NCBI GenBank assembly: GCA_964645585.1
Contig: CAZYAN010000051.1
Coordinates: 1-26,418, forward strand
DNA length: 26,418 nucleotides
From: DATGSL01 sp964645585
GTDB lineage: Bacteria; Verrucomicrobiota; Verrucomicrobiia; Opitutales; T3Sed10-336
Reading direction: 5' to 3'
Made by a program: the position numbers and the translations under genes
Notes under the pieces: model-generated
Database searches by the model: none
Told to the model about the DNA's origin: nothing
The model's input: only the letters and a program-made list of their open reading frames with translations
Part shown: one piece after another, positions 8,885 through 16,202 of the stretch
Position numbering within the stretch: the stretch's first letter is position 1
Layout: the number at the start of each line of letters is the position of its first letter

Positions 8885-8916
8885 AAGGCGGTTTTTCGGT
8901 ATCGGAAAAACGCCTT
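8885..8916 (-). promoter_or_regulatory. Intercistronic hairpin between dnaG and rpoD
   Basis: Inverted repeat with 12 paired bases: AAGGCG (8885-8890) with CGCCTT (8911-8916) and TTTTTC (8892-8897) with GAAAAA (8905-8910), one bulged base (8891) and a 7-nt loop. It fills most of the gap, ending 4 nt after the dnaG stop and 12 nt before the rpoD ATG. No long U-run follows it on the minus strand, so an RNA-processing or attenuation role is likelier than full termination. The position recalls the processing site between dnaG and rpoD in E. coli. Confidence 0.6.
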
Positions 8917-8919
8917 AGG

Positions 8920-10758
8920 TTAAAGTCGCGGCGGTTGGAGGAGCATCCGGCGATATTCGCTGCGTTTTCGCTGAAGCGAAATTACAGCAGCATCCAAGTT
9001 CGCTGTTTTATCGGCAATTTCAACTTCGATCGCGCGTATTTTACTGGTTAGTGCATTTCTGTAAAGACATTGAAGCGCTTCATTTGCGATGGCAGCCGGA
9101 TTGTCAAGGTCCGGAGGCGCGAAGCTTAAGGAATGCAGGAAATCTCGTTCGTCCCGTGTCTCCAGCAATTGTTCCAGAGTTTCGGCGCCCTGCCACATAT
9201 CGTGCTCAAACTCGGCGAGGGCGAGATTGAGCAGACGGCCGGCGATCGTGTCGGTTGCGACCCACTCCGGATCGATCAGGTCCGCCAGAGGCTTTCCGAG
9301 TTCCGGATAGTGAAGGCAGATCAGGAGCAAACTCTCCTCGACGGTGGTTAATTTCCCTGACTTGGCGGGCGTATCCGGCGATTCGGGCGGCGGCGCCGGG
9401 CGGCGGCGCGCGTGTTTGGAAGCGACGAACCGGGCGAAATCGTGGTGGGCGCTCGCGCGGTCAATGCGGAGCAGCCCAGCGGCTTCGTCAACGTAATCGG
9501 TGCGAACAATTTCAGACTCGGACGCGCTGATCATTTCGAACAGAGCTTCCGCGGCTCGCGCTTTTTCTTGCGCCGTCGCCGTTCTCGGATCGGGCAAGAG
9601 TGCGGACGCGGCGAAACGCATGGCTGAGACCGGTTGCCGGGAAAGTTCCTGCCAGGCTTCCATTCCGCCTTCAGCGAGCAGCGCATCGGGGTCCTGTCCG
9701 GCGGGCAGGACGAAGAAGCGCACCTCCAAGCCGAGCTTCAAGGTCATCGGGAGAACGCGCATCGCGGCCTTTTGGCCGGCTTCGTCGCCGTCGAGCAGGC
9801 AATCGATCCGGGGCGAGTAACGGCGCAGAAGGAGAAGCTGATGTTCGGTGACGGCGGTCCCCTGCGGGGCGATGGCGGTTGTCAGTCCGGTCTCCCGGCA
9901 GCGGATCGCGTCGAGCTGGCCTTCGACCATCAGGAACGGTTTCTCTTCGTTGACCTCGAGGCGGGCGCGATCGAGGGCGAACAAGACCTGGCTCTTGTTG
10001 AAAAGCGGGGTTTCGGGAGAATTGATGTATTTGGCGTCCCGAGCGGGATCGTCGGCGGGCGTGATCGCCAGCTGCCGCCCGGTGAAGGCGATCACGCGGC
10101 CTTGGTGGTCGCGGATTGGAATCATCAGGCGGCCGCGGAACCGCGGCGCGAGGGCGTCGGCGGTCTGCCGGCCTCCGCGCTGATAGAAAAGACCGGATTT
10201 TTGAAGCGCCTCCAGCGAGATGTCCCGTTTGAGACAAAGGTCGACCAGACTGGTTTTTCCGGGTGCGAGCGGTGCGAGTCCGATTTTCCATTCCTCCGCT
10301 GCTGACAGGGGAAACCGGCGGTTTTCTTCCCAATAGCGGCGCGTGTCCGCGGCAGCGTCGTTGGAGGCGAGGAGAGCTTCGTGAAAATACTCGGTGGCGA
10401 TCTCGTGGATGGCGAAAAGCTCCTGACGCAGGGAGCGCGACTCGCGCGGCGCGCTTCCCTCCTCGTATTCGATTTCGATTCCGAATCGGCGGCCGATTGT
10501 TTCGACGGCTTCGGTAAAGGTCAGCCGCTCGGTTTCCATCAGAAAGCTGAAAATGTCGCCCGCCTTGCCGCTGCTGAAGCATTTGAAGAGCCCCTTGTCG
10601 GGCGAAACGAAGAACGACGGCGTCTTTTCGTTGGTGAATGGACTGAGCCCTTTCCACGAGGAGCCGGCTTTGCGCAAGGTGACCGTCGGCGAAACCACGT
10701 CATAGAGGCTCACCCGGGCTTTTATATTTTCAATACAGCTCTTCTTGATGATCGCCAT
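8920..10758 (-). CDS. dnaG: DNA primase DnaG with degenerate zinc motif
   Basis: 612 residues from ATG 10758 (MAIIKKSCIENIKARVSLYDVV). The frame is open to 11070, but that extension translates the repeat array and overlaps glcD, so it is rejected. Primase makes the RNA primers for replication. Seen: an N-terminal CHC2-like domain (residues 1-95); the polymerase core with YINSPETPLFNKSQVLFALD and RFRGRLMIPIRDHQGRVIAFTGR; a TOPRIM domain with FLMVEGQLDAIR and the acidic LLDGDEAGQKAA; and a C-terminal helicase-interaction region (from about 445, preceded by a Pro-rich RRPAPPPESPDTP linker). Oddity: the zinc ligands are Ser39, Thr42, Cys60 and Ser63 instead of Cys, His, Cys, Cys, although the surrounding residues (GLSPFTNEKTPSF) are well conserved. 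It is first gene of the dnaG-rpoD pair and divergent from glcD. Confidence 0.95.
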   Translation of the reverse strand: MAIIKKSCIENIKARVSLYDVVSPTVTLRKAGSSWKGLSPFTNEKTPSFFVSPDKGLFKCFSSGKAGDIFSFLMETERLTFTEAVETIGRRFGIEIEYEEGSAPRESRSLRQELFAIHEIATEYFHEALLASNDAAADTRRYWEENRRFPLSAAEEWKIGLAPLAPGKTSLVDLCLKRDISLEALQKSGLFYQRGGRQTADALAPRFRGRLMIPIRDHQGRVIAFTGRQLAITPADDPARDAKYINSPETPLFNKSQVLFALDRARLEVNEEKPFLMVEGQLDAIRCRETGLTTAIAPQGTAVTEHQLLLLRRYSPRIDCLLDGDEAGQKAAMRVLPMTLKLGLEVRFFVLPAGQDPDALLAEGGMEAWQELSRQPVSAMRFAASALLPDPRTATAQEKARAAEALFEMISASESEIVRTDYVDEAAGLLRIDRASAHHDFARFVASKHARRRPAPPPESPDTPAKSGKLTTVEESLLLICLHYPELGKPLADLIDPEWVATDTIAGRLLNLALAEFEHDMWQGAETLEQLLETRDERDFLHSLSFAPPDLDNPAAIANEALQCLYRNALTSKIRAIEVEIADKTANLDAAVISLQRKRSEYRRMLLQPPRL

Positions 10759-10767
10759 GGAGGAACG

Positions 10768-10802
10768 GTCGAATGTCGAACGTCGAGCGTCGAATGTCGA
10801 TC
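10768..10802. repeat. GTCGAAY heptamer tandem array
   Basis: Five contiguous 7-bp units: GTCGAAT (10768-10774), GTCGAAC, GTCGAGC, GTCGAAT and GTCGATC (10796-10802). They begin 10 bp upstream of the dnaG ATG in the dnaG/glcD divergent spacer, so they would be in the dnaG leader. The sequence differs from the AT-rich arrays at 3264 and 12356 but has the same period. Confidence 0.7.
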
Positions 10803-10806
10803 TTTC

Positions 10807-10827
10807 GAATTTCGCGGACCGAAATTC
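10807..10827. promoter_or_regulatory. Perfect 8-bp inverted repeat, possible operator
   Basis: GAATTTCG (10807-10814), 5-nt spacer, CGAAATTC (10820-10827). It lies in the 129-bp spacer between the divergent dnaG and glcD starts, next to the heptamer array. Symmetry and place suit either an operator or a short RNA hairpin; the sequence matches no operator I can name. Confidence 0.35.
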
Positions 10828-10887
10828 CGGGGTTGTTTCGCACAGTTTTCTGGCGTTCGGGCGGGAAATTGCAAGATTGCAGGGGAG

Positions 10888-12318
10888 ATGAAATTTGCGA
10901 AGGCAACGGCGGCTCTCAAGCGGAAGCTCGGCGACAGCGTTTGGACCAGTGAGGAGGCTCGTTTCCGGGCTTCGTTTGACGGGAGCAAACTCTCCTTTAT
11001 GCCGGACGCGGTGGCGCGTCCGAAGAACGAGGAGGAAGTCGAGGCGCTTTTGCTCCTGGCGAACCGGCACCGGGTCCCGGTGACGCCGCGCGGAGGAGGT
11101 TCCTCGCTGACCGGCTCAGCCGCGCCTGTTCGCGGCGGCTGGGTGCTCGATATGACCGGCTGGCGGAAAGTTCGTGTCGACGCGTTGACCGGTATGGCCT
11201 ACGTGCAGGCGGGAGCGGTTGTGGAGGATATTCTGACGGCGGCGGACAGGGCCGGCTGGTTTTATCCGCCGGATCCTTCGTCGCGCAAGTACAGCACCAT
11301 TGGAGGAAATATCGCCTGCAACGCGGGCGGCCTGCGCGGCGCGAAGTACGGTGTCACGCGCGACTACGTTTTGGCGCTTAAAGGCTTTTTGCCGACCGGG
11401 GAGTATGTCGAATGGGCGAACGATCTGCGCAAGTACGCGGCCGGCTTCAACCTGCGAGATCTGTGGATCGGGAGCGAAGGGACGCTCGGCATCATTACGG
11501 AAGCGGTTTTGCGATTGATCCCGAAGCCGGCGAGCCGCTGGACCTATCTCGCGAGTTTTAAAGATGAGGCAGCCGGACTGATGGCGATCCGAAAATTGCT
11601 CGCGACGCGGATCACGCCGGCGATTCTGGAGTTCCTCGACCGCGAAAGCGTGCGATGCGCGGAGCGCGCGACCGGCAAGGAAATATTTTCGGGCCAGGCG
11701 GGCCGGCCGGTCGCGCTGATCGAGCTCGACGGTTATCCGGCGCGTGTGGCCGAGGAACGGGAAACCGTACTGGCGTGGGGCCGGGAGCATGCGGTGGCGA
11801 GCCGGGAGGCAAACGATCCAGAGAAAGAGGCTGAGCTGTGGGAAGTGCGGCGAAAGTGTTCCGGGGCGATGTTCGAACTCGGGGATTCGAAACTGAACGA
11901 GGATGTTGTCGTGCCGCTGCGCGCGCAGGTAAAACTGCTCCAGTTCATCCGGAAAATCAGCCGCGAAAACCGGATTGCGATCCCGACCTTCGGCCATGCG
12001 GCCGACGGCAATTTTCACGTCAACATCATGTATTATCGCGAGGATCCCGACGAACGGAAACGGGCAAAGGAGACGCTGTTTGCGGTGATGCGAAAAGTTG
12101 TCGAACTCGGCGGGACGATCAGCGGCGAGCACGGGATCGGACTGGCGAAGACCGCGTTTATGAACCTGGAGCACCGTCCGGCCGAGATCGAAACGATGCG
12201 GCGGATTAAACAAGCCCTGGATCCGAACAATATTTTGAATCCCGGAAAAATCTTCGATGTGTTTGAATATTGGGCACAGACGCCGTTAAAGGTGCGCTTG
12301 CCGTGGGATCATCGGTGA
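10888..12318 (+). CDS. glcD: FAD-linked oxidase, glycolate oxidase GlcD / D-lactate dehydrogenase type
   Basis: 476 residues from ATG 10888 (MKFAKATAALKRKLG). The frame is open upstream to 10381, but that part lies antisense to dnaG and is spurious; AGGGGAG stands directly before the ATG. The N-terminal FAD-binding (PCMH-type) domain has VTPRGGGSSLTGSAAP and YPPDPSSRKYSTIGGNIACN followed by AGGLRGAKYGVTRDYVL. The C-terminal FAD-oxidase domain has FGHAADGNFHVNIMY, ISGEHGIGLAKT and IKQALDPNNILNPGKIF. The family oxidises 2-hydroxy acids (glycolate, D-lactate) in the cytoplasm or at the membrane. No glcE/glcF partner or Fe-S subunit adjoins it, so a stand-alone D-lactate dehydrogenase is as likely as a glycolate oxidase subunit. 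Length is normal. Confidence 0.9.
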   Translation: MKFAKATAALKRKLGDSVWTSEEARFRASFDGSKLSFMPDAVARPKNEEEVEALLLLANRHRVPVTPRGGGSSLTGSAAPVRGGWVLDMTGWRKVRVDALTGMAYVQAGAVVEDILTAADRAGWFYPPDPSSRKYSTIGGNIACNAGGLRGAKYGVTRDYVLALKGFLPTGEYVEWANDLRKYAAGFNLRDLWIGSEGTLGIITEAVLRLIPKPASRWTYLASFKDEAAGLMAIRKLLATRITPAILEFLDRESVRCAERATGKEIFSGQAGRPVALIELDGYPARVAEERETVLAWGREHAVASREANDPEKEAELWEVRRKCSGAMFELGDSKLNEDVVVPLRAQVKLLQFIRKISRENRIAIPTFGHAADGNFHVNIMYYREDPDERKRAKETLFAVMRKVVELGGTISGEHGIGLAKTAFMNLEHRPAEIETMRRIKQALDPNNILNPGKIFDVFEYWAQTPLKVRLPWDHR

Positions 12319-12333
12319 TGAGGGGTGTCCTTT

Positions 12334-12404
12334 GTTATTGGTTATCTGTCAATGAATAACCAATAACTAACAACCAATAACCAATAACCGATAACTAATA
12401 ATAA
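12334..12404. repeat. ATAACYA heptamer array with a 12-bp inverted repeat
   Basis: GTTATTGGTTAT (12334-12345), a 10-nt spacer, then its exact complement ATAACCAATAAC (12356-12367). The right arm is the start of a tandem array with 7-bp units ATAACCA, ATAACTA, ACAACCA, ATAACCA, ATAACCG and ATAACTA (12356-12397) and a partial unit to 12404. The array ends 10 bp before the ATG of the acetyltransferase gene. These are the reverse complement of the units at 3379-3406. Confidence 0.8.
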
Positions 12405-12414
12405 CTTGGCGCGT

Positions 12415-12873
12415 ATGGAGATTGAACCGTTGTCGCAGTGGCGCGAGTGGATACCGCAATTGGCGCGGTGGCATCATGCGCAGTGGGAGGTATACAATCC
12501 CGGGCAAACGCTGGCCAAGCGGGTCGCCCTGCTGGAATTGGAGGCGGTTGACGGTGATTTGCCGCTCGCCTGGGTTGCGCGCGACGGGGATGAATTGCTC
12601 GGGTCGGCGAGTTTGGTGGAATCGGATCTTGAATTACGCCCGGAAATGAAGCCCTGGCTTGCTTCGGTGTTCGTGGCGCCGGAACATCGCCAGCGGGGAA
12701 TTGGCGGCGCCTTGGTGCGCTTTATTGCCGCTCAGGCACGCGAACGCGGTTTTCCGGCAATTTATTTATATACTCCGGACCAGATGCGCTTCTATGAGCG
12801 TCTGGGCTGGAGTGAAATCGAAAAAGTCGCGTATCACGGCGATCAAATCACACTGATGCGGCAGGTGTTTTGA
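12415..12873 (+). CDS. GNAT family N-acetyltransferase
   Basis: 152 residues from ATG 12415 (MEIEPLSQWREWIPQLARW); a TTG three codons upstream is less likely. It shows the GNAT fold: central strands with LGSASLVESDLE, motif A for acetyl-CoA binding VFVAPEHRQRGIGGALVRF (Q/RxxGxG/A), then IYLYTPDQMRFYERLGWSE, the usual C-terminal motif B. The acceptor cannot be deduced. There is no Shine-Dalgarno; the leader is the heptamer array that ends just before the start. The gene appears monocistronic and convergent with the secreted protein at 13016. Confidence 0.88.
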   Translation: MEIEPLSQWREWIPQLARWHHAQWEVYNPGQTLAKRVALLELEAVDGDLPLAWVARDGDELLGSASLVESDLELRPEMKPWLASVFVAPEHRQRGIGGALVRFIAAQARERGFPAIYLYTPDQMRFYERLGWSEIEKVAYHGDQITLMRQVF

Positions 12874-12931
12874 GGCTGTCGCGATCGGTTTGATTTCGCT
12901 GCTGCCGGATTTTCGTCCCGCTCCACCGGCT

Positions 12932-12971
12932 CGCGCCAGCGGGCATCAAGCACTCGTGACCCGCTGGCGCG
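12932..12971. terminator. Perfect 12-bp stem-loop between convergent genes
   Basis: CGCGCCAGCGGG (12932-12943), 16-nt loop, CCCGCTGGCGCG (12960-12971). It lies between the convergent acetyltransferase and secreted-protein genes, which suggests a bidirectional transcription end. There is no U-run on either side, so it may instead be a dispersed extragenic palindrome. Confidence 0.45.
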
Positions 12972-13015
12972 CGTGGCGAAGGAATCCGCCTTTTGTCGAT
13001 GCTGTCGCTTATTGT

Positions 13016-13762
13016 TTAGCTCGAGGTCGCGACGGTCGTCAGCGGCAGGTCGAACGGCTCAAAAAAGGCGTCCTCGATTTCAATTTTGCCGTAATGGGAC
13101 TCGATTTCGGAAGCCATTTTAAACGGATCCCAGTCGGTGAAACGCTTCAGCTGGCCGGTTTCGTCGATTTTAGGCGGGTCGACGTAGAACACGCCTTCGG
13201 GCGTCTTGTAAATCAGGACCGCATGGCCGGTAGGAGCGCCGCCCCCGGCACTCCGCGTTGGATTTTTTGACGAGTAAAGGAGGAGCCTGGCCTCGAGAAC
13301 CGGCGCGCCGGTATGCCGAAGTTCATTGAGACTGAAAATCGACTCGATGACGCAGCCGTTTTTGAGCGATGCGAATTCGACCTCCAGCTCCGTCGGTTCT
13401 TCGACCGACAACCGCGTAAACGAGGTAAAGCCGCGGTCGATCGTCCGAAGAACGGAAAGGAGGTTTTCCTTGTACTTTTCGGTCTGGTTCTCGCTGATCC
13501 GCAGCGGCTGCGTTCCGGTCGAGGTGTAGAACCAGAGAAGGTTCTGAAACTCGAAGACCGTTCCGTAAACCGTCGCCGGATAGCGGCTCTTTTCGTTGGT
13601 GTTTTTGACTTTCACGGGAACCGCCCAATGGTCGCGTGAGAGCATTTGCCAAGCTTGAATCGCTTCTTCCCGGCTCGCTTCGGCGGAAGGTGCCGCAAGC
13701 AGAAGCGCGAGGGAAAAGAGGAGCGAAAAGATGGAAGCTGGAGCGAGTCGAATCATCATCAT
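13016..13762 (-). CDS. Secreted protein, possibly transglutaminase-like fold
   Basis: 248 residues with a clear signal peptide (MMMIRLAPASIFSLLFSLAL, Ala-rich cleavage region around residues 24-30). I do not recognise it by overall sequence. The second half shows a pattern like the transglutaminase-like cysteine peptidase core: Cys137 in KNGCVIESIFSLNELRHTGAPV (Cys, then LR-xx-G-x-P), His180 in TGHAVLIY and Asp195 in FYVDPP. The spacings (43 and 15) are close to those in the family. The first half (37-130) is predicted mixed alpha/beta with no motif I know. It lies about 330 bp downstream of the MoxR-DUF58 pair on the same strand; such pairs often sit with transglutaminase-like genes, which supports the guess. 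It could also be an inactive relative or an unrelated secreted protein. Confidence 0.85.
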   Translation of the reverse strand: MMMIRLAPASIFSLLFSLALLLAAPSAEASREEAIQAWQMLSRDHWAVPVKVKNTNEKSRYPATVYGTVFEFQNLLWFYTSTGTQPLRISENQTEKYKENLLSVLRTIDRGFTSFTRLSVEEPTELEVEFASLKNGCVIESIFSLNELRHTGAPVLEARLLLYSSKNPTRSAGGGAPTGHAVLIYKTPEGVFYVDPPKIDETGQLKRFTDWDPFKMASEIESHYGKIEIEDAFFEPFDLPLTTVATSS

Positions 13763-14090
13763 GAGATTGTCGTTTCGGTTGCTCTTGGAGGTTCTTTGAA
13801 TGAAAAACCTACGCTTCCGTTAGGGGATTCCAGTACGAACGGAAGTCAAGAACACCTACACATTCGTCAGGCATCACCTGAGGTCAAAGATGTCGCAACC
13901 GCCTGAAGTTCCGGAAATAGCGCGGACGGCTCGATCGCGGAAAAAAAATCGACTTTTGGGAGGCAGGGGGAACGGGAGTTCAGGGGGATAAGAGGATCTC
14001 GCTCGTTACCAAGCAGTTGGAATAACAGGCATCGGGAAGCGACGCGCCGGGTGTCCTGAGAAGGAGGGAAACGCTGGACCGCAAGCTTGG
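13763..14090. other. Intergenic region without a supportable gene
   Basis: 328 bp between the DUF58 stop and the secreted-protein start, both on the minus strand. It holds one short inverted repeat (CTTCCGTT 13814-13821 with AACGGAAG 13838-13845, 16-nt loop), about 52 bp upstream of the secreted-protein start. The region is long enough for an independent promoter. No RNA gene or riboswitch architecture was recognised. Confidence 0.5.
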
Positions 14091-15026
14091 TTACCGGCGC
14101 CGGTCCCGCTTCTGGAGGAACAGACGGAGGTCGCGGATGTAAGGGACGCCTGTTTGGAGGCGTAAGTGATCGACGCCCAGCCGGTTGAGAAGCGATGCCG
14201 TCTGGTTGAGGCGCTCCTGATTTCGGTCGGCGTAGAGGCGGCGGAAACGCGGATTGGCGGTATCGACTTCGATCAGGTCGCCCGACTCCGCGTCCTCCAG
14301 GGTGACGATTCCGACGTTGGGGAGTTCGAGTTCGCGCCGGTCAAGGAGTTCGAGGCAGATCAGCTCGTGACGCCGGGCGGTGATGCGGAGAAGCCGGCCG
14401 GTTTCCTCCGGGATGGATGGGACGGTGCCGTTCTCCGCCGGTTCCGGCTGAAGAAAATCGGTGAAGAGAAAACAGATCGCGCTGCGTTTGATGACGCGGT
14501 TGAGGGTGCGCAGTGCGGTGGAGAGATCGGTGCCGCGGCGGCGCGGCTGAAAGAAGAGGATCTCGCGAACCACCCGGAGAATATGCTGCCGGCCTTTTTT
14601 TGGGGGGATGAAAAGTTCGATTTGGTCGGTAAAAAGAAGGAGGCCGACCTTGTCGTTGTTGCGCGCGGCGGAGAGGGCAAGCACACAGGCGACTTCGGCG
14701 GCGAGTTCGCGCTTGCTTTGCGAGGTGGAGCCAAAGTCGCCGGACGAAGAGACATCGACGAGGAGGATCAGGGTCCGCTCCCGTTCCTCGCGGTAGGTTT
14801 TCAGGAAGGGGCGATCCATGCGGGCCGTCACGTTCCAGTCGATCGCGCGGATGTCGTCGCCGGGCTGGTATTCGCGCACCTCGGCAAAATCGATCCCGGC
14901 GCCTTTGAAAAGGGTGTGGTAGGCGCCGGCCATGGCGTCGTCGACATTGCGCCGGCTGCGAATTTCCACCTGGCGGACGCGCCGCAGGATTTCGCGCGTT
15001 TGTTCGGCCTGACCGGTTTGGTTCAC
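14091..15026 (-). CDS. DUF58 domain protein (MoxR-associated, vWA-like)
   Basis: 311 residues, soluble. It carries the DUF58 signature FAEVREYQPGDDIRAIDWNV (about 48-66) followed by ARMDRPFLKTYREERER. It then enters a von Willebrand A-like region with a MIDAS-type motif LLVDVSSSGDFGS (Asp91, Ser93, Ser95). The second half includes ICFLFTDFLQPEP, a second acidic strand typical of this fold, and a C-terminal DTANPRFRRLYADRNQERL region. Family members work with MoxR AAA+ ATPases as metal-dependent protein-binding partners. The start is GTG 15026, overlapping the MoxR stop in a GTGA tetranucleotide, so translation is coupled. No membrane helices are seen, unlike longer DUF58 proteins. Confidence 0.93.
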   Translation of the reverse strand: MNQTGQAEQTREILRRVRQVEIRSRRNVDDAMAGAYHTLFKGAGIDFAEVREYQPGDDIRAIDWNVTARMDRPFLKTYREERERTLILLVDVSSSGDFGSTSQSKRELAAEVACVLALSAARNNDKVGLLLFTDQIELFIPPKKGRQHILRVVREILFFQPRRRGTDLSTALRTLNRVIKRSAICFLFTDFLQPEPAENGTVPSIPEETGRLLRITARRHELICLELLDRRELELPNVGIVTLEDAESGDLIEVDTANPRFRRLYADRNQERLNQTASLLNRLGVDHLRLQTGVPYIRDLRLFLQKRDRRR

Positions 15027-16012
15027 GGAACGGGGATTGTCTCCAGGATCCGCGAAACGACGTCTTCGCTCGTCATTTCCTCGGCCTCCGCCTCATACGT
15101 CAGCACAACCCGGTGGCGAAGGACATCCATGGCGATGGTCTTCACATCCTGCGGGGTTACGTAGCCCCGTCCCTGCAAAAACGCCCACGCTTTCGCGGCG
15201 AGGGTAAGGGCGATCGTCGCGCGCGGGCTGGCGCCGAACTGGATCAGCGGGGTGAGGTCGCCGAGCTTGTATTTCTCCGGATTGCGGGAGGCAAAAACCA
15301 GTTCGACGACATAATCGCGGATTTTGGGGTCGATGTAGATCGAGTCGACGACTTTGCGCGCGGCGATGATTTCGTCGGGCTGAATAACCGGTGAAACGGA
15401 TGGACGGGTGCCGGTGGTCGCCATCCGGTCAAGGATCTGGCGTTCCTCGTCGACGGACGGGTAGCCGACTTTCAGTTTCAGCATGAATCGGTCGACTTGG
15501 GCTTCCGGCAGCGGGTAAGTCCCTTCCTGGTCGATCGGATTTTCCGTGGCGAGGACGAGAAACGGAGTCGGGAGCTGAAAGGTTTGGTCGCCGATGGTTA
15601 CCTGGCGCTCCTGCATGGCTTCGAGCAAGGCGCTTTGGACCTTGGCGGGCGCGCGGTTGATTTCGTCGGCGAGGACCACGTTGGCGAAGACGGGCCCTTG
15701 GCGGGTGGTGAACTCGCCGGACTTTGGGTTGTAGATAAGGGTTCCGACGATGTCTGCCGGCAGGAGATCCGGTGTGAACTGGATCCGGGAGAATGAGGCG
15801 TTGATCGACTGGGAAAGGGTCGTCACCGACAGTGTCTTGGCCAGCCCCGGCACGCCCTCGAGGAGAACATGGCCGTTGGCGAGGAGGCCGGTGAGGAGGC
15901 GGTCGAGCAGGTAGCGCTGTCCCACGATTACTTTGCCGGTTTCCTCGCGGAACCGGGAAACCCAGCCGCTGGCTTCAGCGACCTGTTCATTGACGACTTC
16001 GAGATTGAACAC
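15023..16012 (-). CDS. MoxR family AAA+ ATPase
   Basis: About 329 residues from GTG 16012 (VFNLEVVNEQVAEASGWVSRF). The frame extends to a TTG at 16078, but the extra 22 residues are translated from a pyrimidine tract and are Phe/Pro-rich, so the GTG is preferred. Motifs: VIVGQ near the N-terminus, Walker A LLEGVPGLAKT (about 50-60), Walker B VVLADEINRAP, LLEAMQERQVT, and the sensor/arginine region ATENPIDQEGTYPLPEAQVDRF, all diagnostic of MoxR. The C-terminal lid includes GASPRATIAL and YVTPQDVKTIAMDVLRHR. MoxR proteins act as chaperone-like ATPases that assemble or activate complexes together with a vWA partner, here the overlapping DUF58 gene. Confidence 0.94.
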   Translation of the reverse strand: MFNLEVVNEQVAEASGWVSRFREETGKVIVGQRYLLDRLLTGLLANGHVLLEGVPGLAKTLSVTTLSQSINASFSRIQFTPDLLPADIVGTLIYNPKSGEFTTRQGPVFANVVLADEINRAPAKVQSALLEAMQERQVTIGDQTFQLPTPFLVLATENPIDQEGTYPLPEAQVDRFMLKLKVGYPSVDEERQILDRMATTGTRPSVSPVIQPDEIIAARKVVDSIYIDPKIRDYVVELVFASRNPEKYKLGDLTPLIQFGASPRATIALTLAAKAWAFLQGRGYVTPQDVKTIAMDVLRHRVVLTYEAEAEEMTSEDVVSRILETIPVP

Positions 16013-16202
16013 GATGGAAAGGAAAGGAGGAAAAGGGAGAAAGTTAAGATGAAACGGTTGCTTTTCGTTAGGAATCAATGACTACCGGAGATGAAAAAGT
16101 TTCCATCTTTTTTGGCGGGGCGGCGCAATTTTTTTCGCATCCTGGCGAGGCGAATTTTGCTTGCGGTGAAGGATGGGACGAGACCAAAAGGGGAGAATGA
16201 TC

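Noticed and set aside
10381..10887. N-terminal extension of the glcD frame
   Set aside because: It overlaps dnaG antisense, and the oxidase family starts at about the ATG 10888.
10759..11070. N-terminal extension of the dnaG frame
   Set aside because: It translates the heptamer array and glcD antisense; primases begin at the ATG 10758.
11116..12213. 365-codon minus-strand frame opposite glcD
   Set aside because: Antisense shadow of the oxidase with no recognisable motif.
14093..14104. Perfect 12-bp palindrome ACCGGCGCCGGT at the DUF58 stop
   Set aside because: It is short, lies mostly inside the coding end (Arg codons) and is expected by chance in GC-rich DNA.
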